A program made the translations under genes and the position numbers. A DNA stretch of 21,009 bases from Prevotella sp. UBA1378. Its GTDB lineage: Bacteria; Bacteroidota; Bacteroidia; Bacteroidales; Bacteroidaceae. The stretch lies in assembly GCA_002305505.1 (NCBI GenBank), contig DBRC01000058.1:32475-53483 (forward strand). Direction: 5' to 3'. The notes below the pieces were generated by a model. That model was not told where the DNA came from. It made no database searches and saw only the letters and a program-made list of their open reading frames with translations. Positions 15,269-21,009 of this stretch are shown here, one piece after another (the first letter of the stretch is position 1; every line of letters starts with the position of its first letter).

Positions 15269-18200
15269 CTATTTAAGAAGTTTTTCAAACCAGAACACAC
15301 CTTTGCGTTCCAACCGGTAAGAACCGCCTATTTCGACCGTTTTTTCAGCAATGCTGATACTGCCCGTTTGCTGGTTTACGGTTTTCAAGACATAACGTCC
15401 CTGCGGCAAACGGACGTCGGCGGCACCGTCTTGGTCTTTATATACCACAGCCCCCTGCCGGCCGTCGGCAAGTACGTAACAGTTATCTGCTTTCTGCGGA
15501 ACCATCCGGGCAACGGCTTTCAAGAAAGCGGCATCCGTCACCGGGATAGCCGGACAAGAACCGCCGGCCATCAACACAGCCCATGCCCGTTCCGGATAGT
15601 TCTTTGCATAATAGGTAACAGCCTTGCCGGGATATGCCTCACGGCATTCTGCCACGGCCCTGTAAACATCCTCGAAGCGCACCGCACCGGCACGCATCTT
15701 CCGTGCATACTGCCGTGGGGCCATGTTCACGCCGCCCTGCGGTGCATACAGCCCTTGGCTATGGTAATACCATTGTTCGATTTGAATGATGTCGACGACC
15801 CGGGCCAGCCGTTCATCGGAAAGTATGGCGTCCTGCACATCTTTCGTCACCGCCAAGGCAATCAGCGGATGCTTGCCCGTGAGCTGCTCCCACTCGGAGA
15901 CGGTCTGCAACCAGAAACGCACAAAATGCAGCGGGCCGGTAAACTCCTCGCCGATGGAATGAATCACGTTCGGGCGGTCGGCAAAGGCGTCAAGCATCTG
16001 CATGATATACCGGCGGTGGAGCGTGCGGCGCACCGAATCGGCGGTATCATAAAATGCTTCGGCCGTGAAAATACGCTTATCACCCGTGAAAGGCACCGGT
16101 TCTGGGAATCCCGTCGCATTGACGTTATTGGCCGGGCGCCACGGGCAGTCGACCCAATGGGCGCCGGCTTCCAAAATGTTGTGCTGGAAATAATGCTGGT
16201 TAAAGAGCAGCAGGCCCTTTGGTTCCCCTCTCTCGGCAAAGCGGCCGAGGCGGTAATAGTACCACGCGTTCGGACGCCGGAGGTCGTACTTGCTCAGTCC
16301 GTCCCATGCCGCCCCTGTGCCGCTGCGGGCGAAGGGCTGTTCGTAGAATGGAGCCCATACATCGCCGTCGCGCCGCCGCACACGTTCATGATCGTCGCGC
16401 CGGCGGTCGTACCATAATCCGTAGTTCTGGCTGAACATCATTACCTTGTTCCGCTGCAAGGCAGCTATCACGGTGTCGATACGGTCGGTAAGCCCCTGCC
16501 CTTCCATTCCCGGCACGAAACGTGTCAGTGCGTACGCGGCTTTCGGCAGATAGCTGAACTTTGCCTTGCCGCTCCACCACGGTGTCTGGTGCTTGCCGCC
16601 TGCCATCAGCGCCCCGTCCAGCAACAGTTTGCCGTTGCTGACGCCAAACTCGCGGCGCACGGCGGGCTCCCTGCTGCCTGCATCCTTGATTTTATCTACC
16701 GCCAAGGCTCCTTTCGAATCGGTAGAGGCCGTGAAGACAGCGCTGTCGATCCATGCCTCCATCGTTACACGCGGCTGCCGGGCTGCGGCAGCCATGGCGA
16801 GGGCCTCGTCTACCGTCGGACTGCTGGACGCATTGGTATTACGCAGCAGCACACGGCACTGCCCCGCCACGTCGCGCCCAAGGCGCTTCTCCAGCTGGTC
16901 GGCAAACAGGCTCCAAGGCTTCACATGGTTGTTCGACTCGTCGAAACTGCCATCGCCGCAGAACTGTGCCCAACAGCCGTAGGCATGGTTCTGCTCCGTA
17001 TCGCCGGGACGGTAACAATAGATGCCGGCCGCCGTACACTGGTACATCGTGCTGTTGGCCGCATTCCATCCCGTCCCGTATTTCTCTATGCCCAGGTTCA
17101 TGAACTTCAAGTCGTGGCCGTCGATGTTCACGCAGTCGAACAGCAAGCCCGTGGCCCACGAACCGACGGAACCGCTGAAGCCCTGCGACTCTTTCGAATC
17201 GCATTGCACGAACGCATTGGGGCCTGCAGCCGCCATGCCGGCCGAGAAATCGTGAATGCCCTGTTCCGAGTAGCAACGCTGGAACAGGCACTTCTCGCCC
17301 AGCGTATAAAACGTGCGCCGGCGGTAGCCTCCTACCTCGGATACGGGGGCGCGAGAGATACAGTCTTCTACCGTGACCTGTGCCGCACCGCGCTGCACGA
17401 TGACGGCCGAACCGCTGAAGTGGCGGAAATCTACCATCCTCACCCAGCAGTCGAGGGCTGCCGCAACGGAGATGCCGTTCCAGCAATGGTCTTCATCCAT
17501 GGGATAGCGCCTGTCATAGTCTGACACGAGCGTCATATTCTCTACGCCCGAATCGGAGATACGCCCATGCCATGTGTAACGCAGCACCTTACTGCCGGCC
17601 CATTTGCTGTCGAGCGTCATCGACAACGGGGCATCTATCGTCACGGTGTCCCCTTCCGCTTCCGTCACGCGGCGTTGCCACTGCAAGTCTACGTCGCCGG
17701 CATGCCAGCCCCAGTAACCGAGGTCTTTGCCGCCGCCGAAGTTATCACATTTCAGATGGGCTATCCATTTTTCCGTCGACGGGCGCCAGACAAGAATCTG
17801 TTCGCCGGGCTTCAAGGCTCTGCTCACCGCCAAGCGGCGGGTGTTCAGCGCAACGTTGGCGGAGAGGATGTCCAGCGTATCGGTCACCTGCATGTCGCCG
17901 CTCCCCTCGATGTAAATCAGCGAGCCGCGGTCGACGCCTTTTTTAAGCAATATCGTCTGCTGCTTGTCCGTACCCCGCAGCACCACTCCCGAAGCTGTGA
18001 TGCGCAGAGGCTCCGACAGCTCGAAACAGCCCTTATCCAAGAGCACCGCTCCACGCAGCCCTGTTTTCTTGTTGGGCTTCAAGGCCGACACATAGTCGAT
18101 GGCTTTCTGTATACGGGCACTGTTGTCGCCGCTCTGCCAGCCGACGAATACTCTCACCGCTGCATCGGGTATCGGCGCTTCCGACTGCCGGTATCCGCAG

Positions 18201-18286
18201 TAGGAGTAATCTAACGGGAAGGGTTGCGCAGCTGCCTGCACAACCCATAACGCCGCAATTACCGATAAGATCTGCCTTATCCTCAT
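15269..18286 (-). CDS. two-module secreted protein: pectate-lyase-like beta-helix + barrel-like DUF6298-type domain, activity unknown
   Basis: 1005 residues, signal peptide MRIRQILSVIAALWVVQAAA. Residues about 40-480 form a right-handed beta-helix of the pectate_lyase_3 kind: SARIQKAIDYVSAL and GAVLLDKGCFELSEPLRI at the entry, then ladders such as QVTVEDCISRAP. Residues about 550-930 look like a (beta/alpha)8 glycosidase-type fold, with acidic strand ends at IGEEFTGP (E780, E781) and IIQIEQWYYH (E837), plus NYGLWYDRRRDDHERVRRRD near 621-640. A C-terminal beta-sandwich (about 935-1003) recalls the small domain after GH140-type barrels. I believe databases call the C-terminal module DUF6298, from memory. 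Neither module has an activity I can name. It follows the DUF3826 gene by 14 bases and ends at a terminator, so it is coexpressed with the PL1 lyase and probably acts on a pectic fragment. Confidence 0.75.
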   Translation of the reverse strand: MRIRQILSVIAALWVVQAAAQPFPLDYSYCGYRQSEAPIPDAAVRVFVGWQSGDNSARIQKAIDYVSALKPNKKTGLRGAVLLDKGCFELSEPLRITASGVVLRGTDKQQTILLKKGVDRGSLIYIEGSGDMQVTDTLDILSANVALNTRRLAVSRALKPGEQILVWRPSTEKWIAHLKCDNFGGGKDLGYWGWHAGDVDLQWQRRVTEAEGDTVTIDAPLSMTLDSKWAGSKVLRYTWHGRISDSGVENMTLVSDYDRRYPMDEDHCWNGISVAAALDCWVRMVDFRHFSGSAVIVQRGAAQVTVEDCISRAPVSEVGGYRRRTFYTLGEKCLFQRCYSEQGIHDFSAGMAAAGPNAFVQCDSKESQGFSGSVGSWATGLLFDCVNIDGHDLKFMNLGIEKYGTGWNAANSTMYQCTAAGIYCYRPGDTEQNHAYGCWAQFCGDGSFDESNNHVKPWSLFADQLEKRLGRDVAGQCRVLLRNTNASSSPTVDEALAMAAAARQPRVTMEAWIDSAVFTASTDSKGALAVDKIKDAGSREPAVRREFGVSNGKLLLDGALMAGGKHQTPWWSGKAKFSYLPKAAYALTRFVPGMEGQGLTDRIDTVIAALQRNKVMMFSQNYGLWYDRRRDDHERVRRRDGDVWAPFYEQPFARSGTGAAWDGLSKYDLRRPNAWYYYRLGRFAERGEPKGLLLFNQHYFQHNILEAGAHWVDCPWRPANNVNATGFPEPVPFTGDKRIFTAEAFYDTADSVRRTLHRRYIMQMLDAFADRPNVIHSIGEEFTGPLHFVRFWLQTVSEWEQLTGKHPLIALAVTKDVQDAILSDERLARVVDIIQIEQWYYHSQGLYAPQGGVNMAPRQYARKMRAGAVRFEDVYRAVAECREAYPGKAVTYYAKNYPERAWAVLMAGGSCPAIPVTDAAFLKAVARMVPQKADNCYVLADGRQGAVVYKDQDGAADVRLPQGRYVLKTVNQQTGSISIAEKTVEIGGSYRLERKGVFWFEKLLK

Positions 18287-18300
18287 TTATCCGTTTCTCT

Positions 18301-18969
18301 TTATTTCTTATTCTTCTTGGCCTCTTCAATGCGCCGGTACCACTCCTGCCGTTCTTTCGTCAGGTCGTAGCCCCGCTTGGCCAACCAGTTATTAATGCGC
18401 CCTTTGTATTTGCCGAACCACGCGTGCTTGTCTTTCGAGGTTCCGGCGTCCATCGCAAACTCGCGCGCCTCTTTCAGCCATGCCAGTATCTGCGTTTTCT
18501 CTTCGGCCGTCAGCGACGGAATCATCTCCAGCGTCGCATCATAGGTCACTTTCACCACACCGTAGGTCAGCCCGTCCTTCACGGCCTCCACCTGCTCACC
18601 GGAGAGATAGCAGGAGAGGGTGGCAGCAAACTCGAAGTGATGCTTATACAACTGCGCGTCGCGCTCGTTTTCCGCAGCCTTCACCGCCTGCTGCCTTGCC
18701 TCGCCCTCCAGTGCCTCCTTTGCCTGCTTCTTCGCCTTGTCGCAGGCATCGTGGATGTCGTTCAGCAGGAAGTAGCGGTTGCACACGATGTTGAGTACCT
18801 GTTGGCGCACGGCAGGGTCGGCTATGCCAAGCCGGTCGACAATCTTTGCCGACCGCCCGGCTATCGAACTGACATAGGCCGTGTCCCTGCCTTCGCTGTC
18901 CAGCACCACCTGTGCCGGCAGCACCTGCGAAACAGCCGCGAGCAGAAAGGACAATACTATCTTTCTCAT
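18301..18969 (-). CDS. DUF3826 family secreted helical protein
   Basis: 222 residues from the ATG at 18969, with signal peptide MRKIVLSFLLAAVSQVLPAQ. A GTG one codon earlier is an alternative. The mature protein is almost all helix and highly charged (EALEGEARQQAVKAAENERD at about 91-110, then FAATLSCYLSGEQVEAVKDG). It contains the family-typical pieces SIAGRSAKIVDRLGI, NIVCNRYFLLNDIHDACDKA and a C-terminal INNWLAKRGYDLTKERQEW. DUF3826 proteins are often found beside pectin lyases in Bacteroidota loci; no function is known to me. The start codon shares one base with the PL1 stop (stop then ATG as TGATG), so translation is probably coupled and made in step with the lyase. An accessory or chaperone-like role is conceivable but is a guess. 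Confidence 0.82.
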   Translation of the reverse strand: MRKIVLSFLLAAVSQVLPAQVVLDSEGRDTAYVSSIAGRSAKIVDRLGIADPAVRQQVLNIVCNRYFLLNDIHDACDKAKKQAKEALEGEARQQAVKAAENERDAQLYKHHFEFAATLSCYLSGEQVEAVKDGLTYGVVKVTYDATLEMIPSLTAEEKTQILAWLKEAREFAMDAGTSKDKHAWFGKYKGRINNWLAKRGYDLTKERQEWYRRIEEAKKNKK

Positions 18970-20696
18970 CACATCAGTTTTCCTTTTTCCGACAAGGTGT
19001 CGTAGTTGTTATTCAGGTTGCGCCAGTCTACCTTCGTCTTAGTGCTGATGCCGTTGATATACTTCTCGATGTTGGTATAGCCGTCGCCGTTGCAGTCCTT
19101 GTTGGCATCGCCCGGGTCGTTCGGGTTCAGGCCGTTGGCCCTCTCCCACTCGTCGGGCATCCCATCGCCGTCGGTATCTACGTACGCCGTACCTTTATAT
19201 TCGGGATAACCGCCCATCTGGCTCGGGTCGGTGATGACGCCCTGCTTGTAAGAGTCCTTCGGCAGCCGGCGGTATTTAAACAGCCCGTCGGCATCTTGCG
19301 ATTTCTCCGACAAGCCCCACTTTTCGCCGTAGGCGTCCTTCGGCAGTTTCTTTTCGTAATACGCTTTGCCCGTGCGCACCTCTTCTATGATGCGCTGGTC
19401 TACGATGTCGCGGCAGGGAACGGTAGCACCGGCATTGTCGAGCACGAAGTCGTAGGCACCTTGGGCCGACATCATCTTCACGTAAGGCATGTCGAACGGC
19501 ACCTTCGACCGCATGGCGGCCTCATACTCGCCGCAACCGTCGAGTTCTTCTATCTGTACCCCGCCGGCCCAGTTGTCGTTGGTCACCTTCTCGTTGCCCT
19601 CCACGATATTGCCTGCTGCATAAACACGGCCATACTGCTTCACGGCGTTCCGGCTCAGTCCGGCCTCGGGCTTCACGATGCGGTGGCCGATGGGCTTGTC
19701 TACCGGCGTAAGCGGCCCGGGCTTATAGTAATTGTTTATCATGTTGAACATGGCACGGTAGTCGCCTCCGTCGCAGCTGCGGTGCACCCAGTTGTAAACC
19801 ACGTTGTTTACAAAGTTGAACACGCCGTTCCATCCCACGCTCGGGTTGCGGCCGGCGTTGGAAGCCCACAGGTTACGCATGAAAGCGCAGTTCTCGCCGC
19901 CCAGCGTGCTTCCGAAGGCATGGTTCCACGTGTCGAGCGCCTTGGCCGAGATGGTGTTCTGGATGGTGACATTCACCGTAGGCAGCTTCTCGCGTTCGTA
20001 CGTCTCGCCCGGCAGATACATGTGGCGGTAGAAGGAGATGTTCTCATCCAGCCCCCACTCGCAGGAGCAATGGTCGATCATGATATTGCCCACGGGATTG
20101 CCGCCGAACGAGTCTTCACGGTGCCATACGCCTGTTTCGCCACGGCGGAAGCGCATGTGGCGCACGATGACATCATGCGTGTCTACCTGGAACGATTCGC
20201 CTGCGATGCACACGCCGTCGCCCGGAGCCGTCTGCCCGGCTATGGTGATATACGGGGCGCGCACAAAGATGGGGGATTTAAGCCGGATGATACCGCTAAC
20301 ATTGAACACTACGATGCGCGCCCCGCCTTGTTCGCATGCCCAGCGGAACGAGCCAGGGCCGTCGTCGTTCAGATTGGTCACCGTGAGCACCTTGCCTCCG
20401 CGCCCGCCGGGTGTATACATGCCGCCGCCCTCAGCTCCGGGGAATGCCGGTATCTGCGCCTGATGGAGGTCGTAGGGGCGCGAAGCCCAAGGCACGTAAG
20501 GGCGCCCTTCCTTCGCCTCCTTCATCACAATAGGTTCGGCTACAGCCCATGCTGAGTCGGAATGTGCCTGCCACTGTTTTCCCAGCGAATCAATCAATTG
20601 TTTGGCAGCTGGTGTAAGCTGCGGATACTGTGCAAATGACGATGCCGGGAACATCAGTGCGGCACACGCAGCAAGTAGTAAATTCTGCTTCTTCAT
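18969..20696 (-). CDS. pectate lyase, PL1 family, with C-terminal Ca-binding repeats
   Basis: 575 residues, signal peptide MKKQNLLLAACAALMFPASS with cut near FAQ. After an N-terminal helical stretch (24-60) comes a right-handed beta-helix beginning AFPGAEGGGMYTPGGRGGKV (84-103). The Ca-binding acids lie in IDHCSCEWGLDENIS (D208, D217, E218), and the lyase Arg region is FMRNLWASNAGRNPS (R274, R283). This is the PL1_2-like arrangement common in Bacteroidota. The tail (about 503-550) has two acidic calcium-type repeats, DTDGDGMPDEW and NKDCNGDGYTNIEKYING, as in thrombospondin type-3/dockerin-like ends. It cuts de-esterified homogalacturonan by beta-elimination, giving unsaturated oligosaccharides. 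It is the first gene of its unit, with a TAnnTTTG site 23 bases before the start. A B. thetaiotaomicron RG-II locus also carries a PL1 (BT1023 in my memory). Confidence 0.92.
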   Translation of the reverse strand: MKKQNLLLAACAALMFPASSFAQYPQLTPAAKQLIDSLGKQWQAHSDSAWAVAEPIVMKEAKEGRPYVPWASRPYDLHQAQIPAFPGAEGGGMYTPGGRGGKVLTVTNLNDDGPGSFRWACEQGGARIVVFNVSGIIRLKSPIFVRAPYITIAGQTAPGDGVCIAGESFQVDTHDVIVRHMRFRRGETGVWHREDSFGGNPVGNIMIDHCSCEWGLDENISFYRHMYLPGETYEREKLPTVNVTIQNTISAKALDTWNHAFGSTLGGENCAFMRNLWASNAGRNPSVGWNGVFNFVNNVVYNWVHRSCDGGDYRAMFNMINNYYKPGPLTPVDKPIGHRIVKPEAGLSRNAVKQYGRVYAAGNIVEGNEKVTNDNWAGGVQIEELDGCGEYEAAMRSKVPFDMPYVKMMSAQGAYDFVLDNAGATVPCRDIVDQRIIEEVRTGKAYYEKKLPKDAYGEKWGLSEKSQDADGLFKYRRLPKDSYKQGVITDPSQMGGYPEYKGTAYVDTDGDGMPDEWERANGLNPNDPGDANKDCNGDGYTNIEKYINGISTKTKVDWRNLNNNYDTLSEKGKLM

Positions 20697-20718
20697 ATTT
20701 ATCTGAATCTTATCGTTT

Positions 20719-20726
20719 CAAATATA
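20719..20726 (-). promoter_or_regulatory. Bacteroides-type -7 element for the PL1 unit
   Basis: The minus strand reads TATATTTG, an exact TAnnTTTG match that puts the transcript start near 20712 and a leader of about 15 bases before the PL1 ATG at 20696. A convincing -33 TTTG is not seen at 19-21 bases spacing. Confidence 0.5.
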
Positions 20727-20991
20727 ACGTTTTCATGCTGTAAATGTAACCATCAAGCAACATTTTTTAATACAAGAACGTTCATGCGCCCCCACGTCAA
20801 CACTGTAGCCTCTTGAGACAAGTCCATATATATCATGTTTTCCATCAAGGAGGTTGCTCGTCGCACCAAAGTATCTGCTGTATTACTATATAAACCTCAT
20901 ACATTATTACGCCAGTCCGGGATAAGGAACCCGCGCTAATCCGGCGGCATAAAGGCAAGCGGCGGGCAGCAGGCGGATAAGGGGGCGAAAA

Positions 20992-21009
20992 GATTTATAG
21001 CTATAAATC
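20992..21009. repeat. 18-bp perfect palindrome at the window edge
   Basis: GATTTATAGCTATAAATC equals its own reverse complement and runs exactly to the last base of the window, so it may extend further. It could be an operator or the centre of a longer inverted repeat. Confidence 0.55.

Larger units (their letters stand above)
20697..21009. other. 313-base noncoding upstream region of the PL1 unit
   Basis: The left two thirds are AT-rich and hold the TAnnTTTG site next to PL1. The right third is G+C-rich. I see no gene with a family match. A 34-codon plus-strand frame (20835-20939) begins MFSIKEVARRTKVSA, similar to the first helix-turn-helix of MerR or LacI regulators, but it stops soon after. 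The region ends in an 18-bp palindrome. No tRNA, terminator or repeat array is recognisable. Confidence 0.6.

Noticed and set aside
15157..15300. N-terminal extension of the sigma factor with a hydrophobic stretch
   Set aside because: The extension runs across the intrinsic terminator and the TAnnTTTG site, and ECF sigma factors of this group start near the ATG at 15156.
18912..20555. Long open frame on the plus strand (547 codons) opposite the pectate lyase
   Set aside because: It is antisense to a motif-supported PL1 gene. The translation is rich in V, A, H and R with no recognisable fold.
20697..21009. tRNA, CRISPR or insertion sequence remnants in the right-hand noncoding region
   Set aside because: No T-loop or CCA-type signature, no repeat-spacer pattern, no transposase fragments or terminal repeats visible.

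Overview
The window looks like a stretch of a Bacteroidales (Bacteroidota) chromosome. Three things point there: every enzyme has a signal peptide or lipobox and belongs to families typical of polysaccharide utilization loci (PULs); an ECF sigma factor and a FecR-type anti-sigma fragment sit beside them; and the promoter-like sites fit the Bacteroides -7 consensus TAnnTTTG. By eye the coding DNA is richer in G+C than a typical Bacteroides, so I name no genus. All supported genes lie on the minus strand and are read from right to left.

Right part (about 20.7 to 15.2 kb) is a three-gene unit: a PL1 pectate lyase with a C-terminal Ca-binding repeat tail, a DUF3826-type helical protein whose start overlaps the lyase stop by one base, and a 1005-residue two-module protein (beta-helix plus a barrel-like domain) of unassigned activity. 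A strong intrinsic terminator follows at 15219-15259.

Middle (about 15.2 to 14.3 kb) is an ECF sigma factor with its own TAnnTTTG site, then, after two closely packed hairpins, an 80-residue protein that resembles only the cytoplasmic N-terminal part of FecR anti-sigma factors. No SusC/SusD pair is present in the window.

Left part (14.2 kb to 51) is a seven-gene operon with gaps of 5 to 34 bases: GH127, GH141, GH78, GH43 lipoprotein, GH143+GH142 fusion, a second GH78, and an alpha/beta-hydrolase esterase with an N-terminal STN-like domain. The set and the local gene orders (GH78/GH141/GH127 and GH78/GH143-GH142/GH43/esterase) match what I remember of the Bacteroides thetaiotaomicron rhamnogalacturonan-II (RG-II) loci (BT1001-BT1003 and BT1017-BT1021). 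The proposed job is therefore RG-II and pectin breakdown. PL1 would cut homogalacturonan, the esterase would remove methyl esters, and the exo-acting glycosidases would strip side-chain sugars (rhamnose, fucose-type sugars, aceric acid, arabinose, Dha). Family calls come from motifs read by eye and from memory. Substrate calls are inference by homology.
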